In this document: positions 1 through 9,870 of the stretch, piece after piece
How positions within the stretch are numbered: the first letter of the stretch is position 1
Layout: each line of letters begins with the position of its first letter
DNA from: Bacillus sp. M6-12
Lineage (GTDB): Bacteria > Bacillota > Bacilli > Bacillales > DSM-1321
Direction: 5' to 3'
NCBI RefSeq assembly: GCF_002860285.1
Contig: NZ_PGVF01000005.1
Location: 62,001-126,000 of the forward strand
Length of the DNA stretch: 64,000 nucleotides
Translations under genes and position numbers: made by a program
Notes under the pieces: generated by a model
Seen by the model: the letters and a program-made list of their open reading frames with translations, nothing else
What the model was told of the DNA's origin: nothing
Database searches by the model: none

Positions 1-76
1 TAACCGCGATAAAAATAGGGTATTAATTTGTTCAAACAGACTTGTTCAAATTTATAGTCTAGCAATCCTAAAGAAA

Positions 77-104
77 TAAAAAAAGACGGTCCTTTTCCCC
101 GTCC
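77..104 (-). terminator. Rho-independent terminator of the defence operon
   Basis: On the minus strand a GACGG/CCGTC stem is followed by a run of T. It lies just past the stop of the kinase gene, the last gene of the twelve-gene operon, so it probably ends that transcript. Confidence 0.7.
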
Positions 105-126
105 AAAATTAACATACTAAATCAAA

Positions 127-1575
127 TTATAAATAAAAATCATATTTTTTTAGTTTGTTTTTCACTTCTAAATCATCTGGTTTTAGCCGATGAGCATATC
201 TAAAATAACCTCTGGCTTTTTCATATTCCCTTTTTTGCTCGTAAGCTTGACCTAATTTCTTTACAACCACCCAAACTCCCGGTGTCTCTTGATTTATATC
301 CTCTAATATTTGAATTGCCTTATCTTCTTGATTACAAAGACCATAGCATATTGCTAAACGGTAGCGATAATCTATAGATTTAGGTTGCCAGTGTACTAAT
401 TGTTGATAGATTTTCTGAGCTTCTTCGAATTTCTTAATTGAGAATAAGATTCTTGCCTTTAATTCTTTCAACGAAGTTATGAAGATTTCTCTTCTGGTTT
501 CTTCAACGGCATTTACATTAATACTATCTATTGTTTTTAACGCTTCAAAACGACGATCTGTTTTAAAGTAAACAAATGCTAACTGTAGAAGTAAGTCAGG
601 ATACACACGATTATTTGCAATTTCAGTTTGAAGAATCTTTTCTGCAAGCTTGAACTTACCTAACTTACAATTAGTGATTGCTAGTTCTAGAGCATCTCTT
701 TTTTCAACAAGAGTAGATCTTGGAACATGCTTTTCTGTTGTTTCTTGCTGTAGGTGTTTTTCTACAGCTCTTTTAAAATCATATCTTAGCTCAGTGATTG
801 TCTGATATCGTTCATCTGGATTACGAGCTAAGGATTTTAAGATTACTTGCTCCATGCATTCAGGAATTGATTTATTTAATTCTCTTGGACGTGGAAAAGG
901 CTTATTATGAATAACATCCAGAAAAGTATCATGCGGTGTTTGCCCTGTAAGGAATTGATAGAGAATAGCTCCTAGTGAATAGATATCTGAATTTAAATAT
1001 CTCTCTTTTGAATTAGCTACCTCTGGTGCTATATACGCATATGTACCTGCGCCATCAATTGTCTTTACAAAGATATCTTCAATTAAACGACTTGTCCCAA
1101 AATCTGTAATCTTCACTTGCTCATCTTTAATTAATATATTATCTGGTTTAATATCTCCATGAGCTATCTTCAAAACGTGCATGAATTCTAAGCCATCTAA
1201 AATCCTCTCGAATATTTCATACACTGTTTGAAAAGTACGAAGAGTGGATATGCCAGTACTTGTTAACTCTTGGGATAAGGGATGACCTTCGAAATATTCC
1301 ATTTCAATAATGAAATACCCGTCAACACGGCCCATATCATATATTTGAATAAGGTTAGGATGAGAGATACCCTTTAGCTTCAACCCCTCTGCTAATACCT
1401 TATCTCCCTTTTCTTGACTTTTCGGTATCTTTAGAGCTACTGTTTGACTGTCATCACGTCGAACAGCCTTCCACACTTGCCCAAAAGTCCCTTCACTTAC
1501 ATACTCTTGTAAAACATACTTGTCCCCTAGTTCCATATCCCTTTTTAAATCTAATATATATCGTTTACGTACCAT
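127..1575 (-). CDS. Hanks-type Ser/Thr protein kinase with C-terminal TPR repeats
   Basis: 482 residues. The N-terminal half is a eukaryotic-like protein kinase: glycine-rich loop EGTFGQVW (near 29-35), VALK lysine near 49, catalytic loop HGDIKPDN near 139, DFG and the APE-type motif YIAPEV. All catalytic residues seen are intact, so it is predicted to be active. The C-terminal part (about 290-480) has several TPR-like helical repeats suited to protein binding. There is no membrane segment, unlike the PASTA kinase PrkC. It is the last gene of the operon, 1 base after the preceding stop, with an AGGTGA ribosome site. Kinases occur in defence systems such as Pgl/BREX and MADS. A role in sensing infection or switching the system on is inference. 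Confidence 0.9.
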   Translation of the reverse strand: MVRKRYILDLKRDMELGDKYVLQEYVSEGTFGQVWKAVRRDDSQTVALKIPKSQEKGDKVLAEGLKLKGISHPNLIQIYDMGRVDGYFIIEMEYFEGHPLSQELTSTGISTLRTFQTVYEIFERILDGLEFMHVLKIAHGDIKPDNILIKDEQVKITDFGTSRLIEDIFVKTIDGAGTYAYIAPEVANSKERYLNSDIYSLGAILYQFLTGQTPHDTFLDVIHNKPFPRPRELNKSIPECMEQVILKSLARNPDERYQTITELRYDFKRAVEKHLQQETTEKHVPRSTLVEKRDALELAITNCKLGKFKLAEKILQTEIANNRVYPDLLLQLAFVYFKTDRRFEALKTIDSINVNAVEETRREIFITSLKELKARILFSIKKFEEAQKIYQQLVHWQPKSIDYRYRLAICYGLCNQEDKAIQILEDINQETPGVWVVVKKLGQAYEQKREYEKARGYFRYAHRLKPDDLEVKNKLKKYDFYL

Positions 1576-1576
1576 A

Positions 1577-2182
1577 CTACTTCACCTGAATCCATTGATT
1601 GATCGTTAATTTTTCTTTGTTACCTTTAGCAACCGCTTGAAAAACCAAATAATCACTTTCAAATGAATTAATCCCATTAATATAAATGCCATTTGGTAAT
1701 CGGAATCCTTCATCAAAAATAGAAATATATTTTTCAATATCTTTTGGCACTATTCCACTGTGAGACCAATAAACAAATAATATAATGGGAAGATTACCGC
1801 CAAGTTGGTGATAGGCAATCAATAGGTTTTCAATCTTTTCCCTTAATTTATCATTTTTAGCTTTAGAATTTTCAAACCTTTCAAATTCAGAAACTAATAC
1901 TGGCTTCAGGTCTTCTTTGTCATACCAAATTGAATCAGGTCGAACTTCACGAGTTATGATATGACCAAAACTTTCATTGATAGGATAAACAGGATACTCA
2001 GACACTGCTGTATATCCATCTAACTGTCTCCCTATCTCAGTGATATAGTTTAATCCGGTGGAATGAACGGTTTCTGAATAATCTCGCACTCCTGAAACAG
2101 ATAGCATTGGAAACCAAGTATCACGAATCTTGCCATTTTTAAACTCTTGGATAATCCATTCTTTTATTTCTTCCTTATCCAT
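1577..2182 (-). CDS. Small protein with a possible PD-(D/E)xK nuclease-like signature
   Basis: 201 residues from the ATG at 2182. This start has a GGGGAG site 6 bases upstream and overlaps the end of the HerA-like gene by 8 bases (ATGGATAA), which suggests translational coupling. An upstream start in the same frame lacks this support. The centre reads RPDSIWYD, then about 12 residues later LVSEFERFE, then a helix. That spacing resembles the acidic core of PD-(D/E)xK nucleases, with E-x-E where ExK is usual. This is weak evidence, and the protein could instead be an inactive fold or an adaptor. I do not recognise the family. Placed between HerA and the kinase, it is a candidate effector. Confidence 0.6.
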   Translation of the reverse strand: MDKEEIKEWIIQEFKNGKIRDTWFPMLSVSGVRDYSETVHSTGLNYITEIGRQLDGYTAVSEYPVYPINESFGHIITREVRPDSIWYDKEDLKPVLVSEFERFENSKAKNDKLREKIENLLIAYHQLGGNLPIILFVYWSHSGIVPKDIEKYISIFDEGFRLPNGIYINGINSFESDYLVFQAVAKGNKEKLTINQWIQVK

Positions 2183-3863
2183 TAAAGACTCCCCATTCTT
2201 TAACAACTTCTGGTGATTGACCACCATGAACGAGGGCTTTCGTACCGACTTTTACCAATAATGGTGCTGGAATAGAACGACCAGTAAGTAATGCTTCTCC
2301 TGTAGATAGTGCAGGTAATTCATCAATATCAGCTTTTGTAAGCATATCTGAAGTTTTTGTAATAAAACGTTGATCATCTGGGTTTTTCAAACGCATAGTA
2401 ATAATTGTGTTACACTGTGAAGTTACATCAGCATCTAATTTTGATGGACGTTGGGAAACAATCGCAAAACCAACACCAAATTTTCTTCCCTCTGCTGCAA
2501 TTTTCTTTATGATTTTCTTTGAAATAGTTGGAGTACCTGCTGGAGCATAATTATGTCCTTCTTCATAAACTAAGAAGCATGGACGAATTGGTCGTTGTTT
2601 ATCTGCAGCAGCACGCATAATTTCACTAGACACTAAAGCTGTTACAATTTGTTTCGCATCATCCGATATCCCTTGTAAATCAACTATAATTAATCGGCCA
2701 TTTTTTTCATTCATTTCACCAATTAAATTATATATATCGGTTGGTTCACCAATTGCTCTAGTGTAGAAGCTTTTAGCTTCGTTAATAACCCGTTTTAACT
2801 TCATAGATGCAACAGCAGCACTCCTACCGTTTAAAGCACGTGATTCGGCATCAGAAAGATCATCCCAACTTTTAAGTTCTTCTAAATCACCAGACAGTAG
2901 TTCACGTAAATCTTTAATATCCCTTGGTGGATGTGGATACTTGAATTTCCAGTAACGAAGTGCAACATCCAGTACTCGTTGTTGAGGTTCCGTTAGGCCC
3001 GGTAAAATTTCTTCAAAATCATCCATTTCAAAACGGTCAAACTGTAAAGCGAGATGATTGTTTTTACCAGCATATTTGTAATCAAATTCCTCCATTTGTG
3101 GGGTATATACCCTAATACCACCACCAGCTTCTTGCAGCTTCTTTAGCCTTTCTTGAATAAATAGGATATTATCCTTTTCTTTCGGATCCTCAACATGTTC
3201 TAAATCACTGTTGAAATGAACAGTTCCTTTTTCAAAAGCTTTACCGTATTCACCATGCGTGTCAAAAACCACTACTGTTCCGTTCATTTGAGCAACTAAT
3301 CTTTCAATAATACGGCCAACTGTATATGACTTACCTGAGCCAGTCATCGCTAATACTGCTAAATGTTCCGTTACTAATTTATTAACATCCATATAAACTG
3401 GTACTATATTTTCTCCACGTTCATAACCAATTAGATTTCCAATTGCAATGCTTTTGTTCTCATCAAATTGATAGAATTTAGCAAGAAACTCATAATCGAC
3501 TCCCAAAACCTTACTACCGGGATCAAGAGGTCTTCTTGGAATGCGAATTTGACCAGTTCTAGCCTCTTTGTACCCTACAAGATCAATCGCTCCAAAAAGT
3601 GTTTCTCCTGTCATTTGTGTGCCGGGCAGTAATTCAATGGAATTTAATCCATCTCCCATTTCACTGTTATAAAGAATGTTACTCCTAGATATAGATGTAA
3701 TGCGTCCAAGAACATATGTCACTTCTTCATCCTCTCGTTCTTGGTGGGCTATCTTAACAAATTCCCCCCGTCTTGCAACAAAACTATCATGGAGAATCAT
3801 TTTTAAATCGTTTGGATTTCCTGTGTTTCCAATTAGCTTACCAATATATTTATCTTGGCTCAT
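2175..3863 (-). CDS. HerA-type hexameric ATPase (DUF87 family)
   Basis: 562 residues. An N-terminal beta-rich HAS-barrel-like region is followed by a HerA/FtsK-type ATPase. Walker A is TGSGKS at 174-179, a strand LIIVDLQG lies near 390, Walker B is CFLVYEEGHNYAP, and the sensor region FAIVSQRPS and SQCNTIITMRL is typical of HerA. The family forms hexameric DNA pumps that work with the nuclease NurA, and HerA-like proteins recur in phage-defence operons (for example with SIR2 or DUF4297). The gene overlaps the upstream NurA-like gene by 4 bases, as HerA-NurA pairs often do. It is predicted to be a DNA translocase of this system. Confidence 0.9.
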   Translation of the reverse strand: MSQDKYIGKLIGNTGNPNDLKMILHDSFVARRGEFVKIAHQEREDEEVTYVLGRITSISRSNILYNSEMGDGLNSIELLPGTQMTGETLFGAIDLVGYKEARTGQIRIPRRPLDPGSKVLGVDYEFLAKFYQFDENKSIAIGNLIGYERGENIVPVYMDVNKLVTEHLAVLAMTGSGKSYTVGRIIERLVAQMNGTVVVFDTHGEYGKAFEKGTVHFNSDLEHVEDPKEKDNILFIQERLKKLQEAGGGIRVYTPQMEEFDYKYAGKNNHLALQFDRFEMDDFEEILPGLTEPQQRVLDVALRYWKFKYPHPPRDIKDLRELLSGDLEELKSWDDLSDAESRALNGRSAAVASMKLKRVINEAKSFYTRAIGEPTDIYNLIGEMNEKNGRLIIVDLQGISDDAKQIVTALVSSEIMRAAADKQRPIRPCFLVYEEGHNYAPAGTPTISKKIIKKIAAEGRKFGVGFAIVSQRPSKLDADVTSQCNTIITMRLKNPDDQRFITKTSDMLTKADIDELPALSTGEALLTGRSIPAPLLVKVGTKALVHGGQSPEVVKEWGVFNG

Positions 3864-5020
3864 AAGTCATCCTCCCCAAACAAATCAACTTCCTCGGTCC
3901 ATACACTTTCTACCTTTTCATTTTTAATCATTTCTTGAGCCTGTGACTTATAATACTGAATAATTGTCCCAGTCTTAATAGCCTTTAATCCATGACTTGC
4001 ATACCAAAGTGGCAGAGGTAATGCTTTTAATTGATCAATTGTATATAATGAAATCAAATCAGAGGTTAACTGATCGATTGATTCAGTGTGCCAGTCTCCT
4101 TTATTCCCAATTGCTTCAACTAACAGAGGCATCGTTCTCATGCCTGCACGAAAGTGAAAATTTATTACTCCAAGCTCTCTAACAAATTGAGGCTCTAACC
4201 GATTATCTGAGGTTAAGAGGTCAAATTCATAGGCAGCTGTTCTTGTTCGTCTTGTTAAAACTCCATTTAATAGTTTTTTTACACCGACTTTTTTTATCTT
4301 ATCAAAAGACACGCTAAGCGCTGAAATCTCTTGTGTGACTAATGCATCAATCATATATTTATCAGTTTGTTCAGAGGTTAGTCCATAGAATACCGAACCA
4401 AAACGTTTAGAACTAACTGATACAATTTTGATCCCACTAGAGTTAAAAGGGTAAATCTCATGTTTATGTTCCTTCCAAAACTGTTCAATTCTCTCTTTAC
4501 AAGAGATATAGTCAGAGTGAAGTTCTTCATAGGATTCCAACGGTGCATCGCTTCGTTCTAGTATTAAAGGTGTATCTACAATTACAAGTTCAGGTCTATT
4601 TGATTCATTTAATAACTCTTCTAACAAATCATACATCTGATTAATATGAACAAATTTCAACTTTTGGGTTACATCAACGTCATCCGCTTCATCAATATCC
4701 ACCAGACTATCTTGAAAGGTTTGATATACTACTCCATCTTTAATGGAAAGATCTTGGCGTAGCGCTCCTGCACTATAAAGAATTCCACCAAAAGCAGGGA
4801 TTGTTTTACTTGCAGTAGCAATACCTGTGACATTCAGAGTTAATGGGACCTTCTTAGTTACCGTTCGAATTACACCACTATTACGAAGTTTTGGAGCTAT
4901 TTGATCAATAAAACGCATTTTAGAACCCAGTTTGGCGACTGTACTTGGTAAACCCAATTGTACCTTTGCAACTAAACTATTTGCGATGGATATATCTCTT
5001 TTCTTATCTCCATGCTCCAT
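3860..5020 (-). CDS. NurA-like nuclease-domain protein, partner of HerA
   Basis: 386 residues from the ATG at 5020, which has GGAGG 7 bases upstream; a GTG two codons earlier sits too close to that site. The protein has a NurA-like layout: a central strand ELVIVDTPLILERSD, a helical stretch, and a C-terminal region FHFRAGMRTMPLLVEA resembling the end of NurA domains. A clear N-terminal catalytic DGS motif is not visible, so nuclease activity is uncertain. It overlaps the preceding gene by 17 bases and the HerA-like gene by 4. In the known pair, NurA is the nuclease and HerA the motor. The assignment rests on this arrangement plus weak motif similarity. Confidence 0.65.
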   Translation of the reverse strand: MEHGDKKRDISIANSLVAKVQLGLPSTVAKLGSKMRFIDQIAPKLRNSGVIRTVTKKVPLTLNVTGIATASKTIPAFGGILYSAGALRQDLSIKDGVVYQTFQDSLVDIDEADDVDVTQKLKFVHINQMYDLLEELLNESNRPELVIVDTPLILERSDAPLESYEELHSDYISCKERIEQFWKEHKHEIYPFNSSGIKIVSVSSKRFGSVFYGLTSEQTDKYMIDALVTQEISALSVSFDKIKKVGVKKLLNGVLTRRTRTAAYEFDLLTSDNRLEPQFVRELGVINFHFRAGMRTMPLLVEAIGNKGDWHTESIDQLTSDLISLYTIDQLKALPLPLWYASHGLKAIKTGTIIQYYKSQAQEMIKNEKVESVWTEEVDLFGEDDL

Positions 5021-5807
5021 CGTCACGCCTCCATCTCTTTATCTCTCGAACAAACGCTTTATATCCTTTAAGATTGATATATCTTTCTCCCTCATCTGTT
5101 GTTGCACCTGAATCCTCTAGAAGTTTCTGATCAATCAACTGTTGAAGCAATTCCAAAGCTTTATTATGTGATAGGTTTTCCTTAAAGAAGTTGCTCAACT
5201 GCCCTGATATCTTAGTTGGTTCTAATACGTTTGCAGAAGCTAGTATCAGTATGTATTCATGAACAGGGCTAGGTATAAATGGCTCTTGAACTGTGGTGGA
5301 TTCATCATTTTTATTTTCTATTATTAATTCTAAAAACAACTTTTTACATATATCTTGCTTGGACAATAAACGATAATCGAGTAATGGAACTGTTGTTAAA
5401 GTGACACATCCACTTCCCGAATGTTCAAAATGATCAATAGCGACTATCTCACCGTTAGCAAGTTCCCATTTTGATTTAGTATTCGTTTTAATTGATTCAA
5501 TAACAGGAAGGCTATTAAATGATTGGGCTTCAATTCCTTGTACTGACAGATCAACATTTAATTGAAGCTTAGAAACAACGTCCATTTGATGAAAAGGAGG
5601 GGAAACAATAAGTTGGTTCCCCCATTGTCTCCACCATTTATTTAATGATTGCAACTCCACTTCCGACAATTTCAATATGATAATAGCTGGAATAACACAA
5701 ATACCAGAAGTTAATTCATCAATATTTCGTTCGTCAGCACTTATCCAGTTCTTTAACATTTTATATTCCGTTCTTTTTGTAAACTTCTTAACGATTTGGA
5801 TGTTCAT
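5004..5807 (-). CDS. Uncharacterised protein of the defence operon
   Basis: 267 residues, not recognised. It is a soluble alpha/beta protein without membrane segments. The C-terminal 90 residues (from about SPVHEYILIL) look helical with a possible winged-helix end: a helix LLQQLIDQKLLEDSG, then GERYINLKGYKAFV, as in wHTH domains. Its start forms a TAATG overlap with the stop of the giant ATPase gene, so the two are coupled. It lies between the ATPase and the NurA-HerA pair, where an adaptor or DNA-binding role would fit, but this is a guess. Confidence 0.75.
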   Translation of the reverse strand: MNIQIVKKFTKRTEYKMLKNWISADERNIDELTSGICVIPAIIILKLSEVELQSLNKWWRQWGNQLIVSPPFHQMDVVSKLQLNVDLSVQGIEAQSFNSLPVIESIKTNTKSKWELANGEIVAIDHFEHSGSGCVTLTTVPLLDYRLLSKQDICKKLFLELIIENKNDESTTVQEPFIPSPVHEYILILASANVLEPTKISGQLSNFFKENLSHNKALELLQQLIDQKLLEDSGATTDEGERYINLKGYKAFVREIKRWRRDDGAWR

Positions 5808-8800
5808 TAGGACAACACCACTTTTGTTTTTATAAGGCCGAAGTTTTCTAGTTCCTCTTTTTCTCTAGGATAACTTTTCCAATCAATATCCGCCTTACTC
5901 TTAACAACCTCTTTAAAAAATTCGAATCGAACAAACTGAGCATTCTTATCCTTAAAGAATTGTCTACCGTCTTCATCTAATTGTTCCATTTTCTTTTTTA
6001 CAGTTTCTATTGTTTTTTCATAGCTGATCTCTTGGATTGCTGTACCAATTTCCGGCTGATAAGGTAATTTATGCTGAAGGCGATAAATAAAGTTCACTGA
6101 ATCAATCAATTCTTGATCATAGTATTCGTCACGAATTTTCCTCATTGAACTTTCAATTTGGTTAAGCATTGAGATTAAAGATGTAATGTTATTTTTGTGT
6201 TCTTGTAATAACCTCTCACTGTATTCAATTAGTTGAATAGGATTACCTTTTTGCGCCAGATGGTAATCATCGATTTGCTCATCAAACCCAGCTTCAAGAA
6301 ACATATGAATTTCATGATAATTTGCCTCAAGTTGGTCTGACTGAACTTTTTGTTTTACATCAATAGGTGCTGACTCAAAGTAAGATAACCATTTCTGAAC
6401 AATTGGCTGATTCTCAACAAAATAATCTACTACTTGTTTAAATTTTTCAAACATTTCATCATAACGACCAGAAATACCACTATGCTCTTTCCATTCAACT
6501 TGATTTTGTCCCTCTTTTTTCAAACCTATTTCACTAATCATCGTGTTTAATCTATCTATTGCCTCTTTGTAATTAGCCAACCATAAATAATGTGCTAGGC
6601 TATCTGATTGAGCAACCATCGTTTCACGTTTTGAAGATTTTATATAATCCTTTGCATATTCGATTTCTGTTTGATAGCGTTCTAATGCATTAGTAAATTG
6701 GATAATTGGTAAAACATAATCCTTATAGGTACTCTTAGATTTTATGGATTCAAGTTTTTCCTTTAATTTGGACAATATATTTCTTTGTAAGGTCGAAATA
6801 TAATCATGGAACAATTGAACGAGTCGAAGCTTTTTCCAAATAGGCATTTCATTGTCTTGGATATTTAAAGTGCTTATTATTCGCTCATTAAACGGTATTG
6901 AATTCCATTGTTCTTCATCATAAATAAAATTACATTCTGTATGGAAAGTTTGTAGTAGCTTTAATTGTTCCTTCCAAGTATCAAGTGGATTAACTGTATC
7001 AACCTGTAATGAAGAAAGATTAATCTCTTTTAATACTTCATTAATTAAATCTAAACGACCACGATATTTATCGTCTTTTAGTATGCCGAGTCTATTTTTA
7101 TCAATAGTTTGTTTAAATTCGTCAACTAACTTGTCGTACTCTTCATCACGCCACTTTTGGACTTTATCACGTTGAAATTCTAATGTAGCTTTTATTACAT
7201 TTTGAGCGTGAGTGCCACCTTGAACTTCAATGACTTTTAAATCTTGTAGAAAGTAAATCCATTGCTCAACAATTTTAGCTGGTTTGATTGTATCAACAGA
7301 ACTAAAAAAGAATGTATTTTGAATATCTTTAAAAACACGTCGAGTGTACCCTATATAGGTTAACAATGCAGCAAATGTTACAGGCACTTGAACCTCATAA
7401 TCATCTTCATTTGTCTTTACAAATAACTTAGCACCCTCATATCCATCCTTTTCTAGCTTTGCTCGGACTTCCGTTGCTTTTAAGACTTGGAAAAATCTAT
7501 TATATTTTTCACTCTCAGGGAATTTAACCCCTTGTTTAATACCAAGTTCTGTAGAGGTTGCACTATGAATTAACATCCTAGTGTACCCTTCTGCTAATAA
7601 TGCTAGGTTATCTTCTTCGGCCTTTGTAAAGATTAAAGGTCTTAATACATAGCCTTGCTGATCAATATATTCAAACCAAACTCTTGAAACTTTAGCAATT
7701 TCATCACGTAATGCTCTAATCTTTGCCTTAAAAGGAGTCGCTAATTGATGAGCAACTGGTCGAATATCCATGACTTCACGGTCAACAGATAAAACTTCTA
7801 ATACATTCTTCTGTAAATTCGTTACTTGGAAAAAGATTACACATCTGCCTGCAAGTGGGTAGTCACGTTTAAACTTGTTAATATCAATTTCTGTATCAGC
7901 TGTAGACGATAAAATAAATATTGGATGCACGCCAATATCAAGAAGATTACTTTCTGCAAGGTCATTTAAATTTTCTAATCTACTTGCCCAAACGACATCT
8001 ACAACCTTTTTAGGATGAACTCCTAAGTAAATATCCCGTTCAACATGACTCCTAAGTCCACACACTTGTCCTTTAATTTTAAGTGTTTCAGTAGATGGAT
8101 ATTCTTGTTCTAATGAACGAATAAACCCTAAAACCGTTCTTTCGATATCTTTTCCATAATCCTTTGTACGTTCTTTTAGCAACTGCTGTAATTCTTGATC
8201 CTTTTCATCTAATAACAAGTAATTTGCAATACCTGTTTGTGCAGCATACCGACGATTCAAACGCTCAAGAAAAGCAAAATTTGGACCAATAAACGTTTCT
8301 TTTAAAACTTGGTCTTTTTTTTGTTCAAAATAACTAAATAAAATCTCAGCTGCATCGACGACCTCATCTTTTGGATAAAGTGTTCTTACTTGTGAAAGAA
8401 AAGTTTCCCTTTCTTTTCCGATGATAAAATAATTATCTGGTGCATTAATAGAAAATGTTTCCAAACTACGAATTAAAACATCTAGGCTAAACTTCTCACC
8501 TGTTGACTCATTTACAAAGAAATGGTCAACATCTGGGCGATATTTATTATTTACAAGATAAAAGCCAAGATCACTTTTTGTAAGTGGAATAGCAATAAAT
8601 TCTTTAAATAAAGGAATTCCTTGAAGATTTTTTGCTGATAATAATACTTGTTGCTCTTGTTCGGTATACTCCTGTTTAGGGACCGGTAATTGACGTAATA
8701 ATGCCTTTTTTAGCAACGGTTGATGTACAGGACTCGAATCAATATAATCAAGTTGTGAAATATCAATTAAACTATCTTTAAAACGCGGTACAGATTGAGA

Positions 8801-9856
8801 AAGATCAAGTAATATTTGCCCTGCCTCAGCATCAGGTTGATTATCTAAATATTGATCACAATGAGCCATAATGACATTAAGCCAACCAAAGTTCCCTGCA
8901 GCAATAGTATAAGACGCTTCAACGAGCCCTTCAGGATATTGACGAATCTTCCCCGTTTTTTGTAAAGATTCAATATAATCGGAGATATCCGCGTACGAAT
9001 TCTGTGTCATCTCTAACTTATCTCCACGACGATCTAATGCTTCTAGTGACTTAATTTGATCACCAATTGCTGGAGAGCATAGTAGTAAGAATGAAACATT
9101 AGGATGCCGAGAACGACTATCCTCATGCTTAATGGCAGACGTTATAACTTTTATCGCTTCACCATCTAGTTTCTTTTTTCGTTCTTCATTGTTTTCATGT
9201 ATTTCATCTCTAAACAATTCATATTCTGATTCCACTTCATCAACGATAATATGTAGGTGATCAATTGAAAATTGATTTAAATACTTCATTCCTTCTTGTA
9301 CAAGCTTATCTAGGAGTGGAATATCTTCTCCTAATAATTGTTCTGGAGAATGTTGTCCTTTTTCAATAATCTCACCAAGTTTTTGAGGTGAAAAACCAAG
9401 TGGAATTAGGTTACTTTGCAAATGCTTAATAATACTGCCCTGAATTGTTGTTTCAACATTTTGATTGGCAAGTTTTGATAGAGCAATATATGCTCCGTAG
9501 CCCACCCAATTGTCTCCATACAGATAATCTTCATTCATTTGTTCATAGCGAATATAAATTGGTAATATACGATCTTCAAAATCTTCTTTCAAAAGCCTGA
9601 CTTCTTCTAAATCCCCATCACTATTTCGAATTGTCCAACCTTTATCAATTCCAAGGACTTCACTTATGAGTTCATAAGCAAGCCTTGATTTACCAATACC
9701 CCATTTCGCAATCAGTGTAAAAATACGAGACATCGGTGCTTCTTTGATATCACTTAAAAAATTCTGATATGCTTGAAAAAACTCATGTTGCCCAACCATT
9801 GGCTGTAACACAGGAAAGGTAGAAACCCCATCTTTTAACCAAACTGATTTTTTCAT
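5807..9856 (-). CDS. Giant P-loop ATPase (1349 residues) of the defence operon
   Basis: An N-terminal STAND/AAA-type NTPase has Walker A KWGIGKS at 51-57 and Walker B LHIIVDEVE near 203. The remaining thousand residues are mostly helical, with long charged coiled-coil-like stretches (about 880-1300). No nuclease or helicase motif is visible. The size and a single early P-loop resemble the large ATPases of BREX (BrxC/PglY) and of other methylase-linked systems. It is the largest gene of the operon, with its own AAGGAGTG site and a 14-base spacer from the upstream gene. It is likely the central mechanochemical or signalling component. I cannot place it in a named family. Confidence 0.85.
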   Translation of the reverse strand: MKKSVWLKDGVSTFPVLQPMVGQHEFFQAYQNFLSDIKEAPMSRIFTLIAKWGIGKSRLAYELISEVLGIDKGWTIRNSDGDLEEVRLLKEDFEDRILPIYIRYEQMNEDYLYGDNWVGYGAYIALSKLANQNVETTIQGSIIKHLQSNLIPLGFSPQKLGEIIEKGQHSPEQLLGEDIPLLDKLVQEGMKYLNQFSIDHLHIIVDEVESEYELFRDEIHENNEERKKKLDGEAIKVITSAIKHEDSRSRHPNVSFLLLCSPAIGDQIKSLEALDRRGDKLEMTQNSYADISDYIESLQKTGKIRQYPEGLVEASYTIAAGNFGWLNVIMAHCDQYLDNQPDAEAGQILLDLSQSVPRFKDSLIDISQLDYIDSSPVHQPLLKKALLRQLPVPKQEYTEQEQQVLLSAKNLQGIPLFKEFIAIPLTKSDLGFYLVNNKYRPDVDHFFVNESTGEKFSLDVLIRSLETFSINAPDNYFIIGKERETFLSQVRTLYPKDEVVDAAEILFSYFEQKKDQVLKETFIGPNFAFLERLNRRYAAQTGIANYLLLDEKDQELQQLLKERTKDYGKDIERTVLGFIRSLEQEYPSTETLKIKGQVCGLRSHVERDIYLGVHPKKVVDVVWASRLENLNDLAESNLLDIGVHPIFILSSTADTEIDINKFKRDYPLAGRCVIFFQVTNLQKNVLEVLSVDREVMDIRPVAHQLATPFKAKIRALRDEIAKVSRVWFEYIDQQGYVLRPLIFTKAEEDNLALLAEGYTRMLIHSATSTELGIKQGVKFPESEKYNRFFQVLKATEVRAKLEKDGYEGAKLFVKTNEDDYEVQVPVTFAALLTYIGYTRRVFKDIQNTFFFSSVDTIKPAKIVEQWIYFLQDLKVIEVQGGTHAQNVIKATLEFQRDKVQKWRDEEYDKLVDEFKQTIDKNRLGILKDDKYRGRLDLINEVLKEINLSSLQVDTVNPLDTWKEQLKLLQTFHTECNFIYDEEQWNSIPFNERIISTLNIQDNEMPIWKKLRLVQLFHDYISTLQRNILSKLKEKLESIKSKSTYKDYVLPIIQFTNALERYQTEIEYAKDYIKSSKRETMVAQSDSLAHYLWLANYKEAIDRLNTMISEIGLKKEGQNQVEWKEHSGISGRYDEMFEKFKQVVDYFVENQPIVQKWLSYFESAPIDVKQKVQSDQLEANYHEIHMFLEAGFDEQIDDYHLAQKGNPIQLIEYSERLLQEHKNNITSLISMLNQIESSMRKIRDEYYDQELIDSVNFIYRLQHKLPYQPEIGTAIQEISYEKTIETVKKKMEQLDEDGRQFFKDKNAQFVRFEFFKEVVKSKADIDWKSYPREKEELENFGLIKTKVVLS

Positions 9857-9870
9857 GAATTGAACACTCC

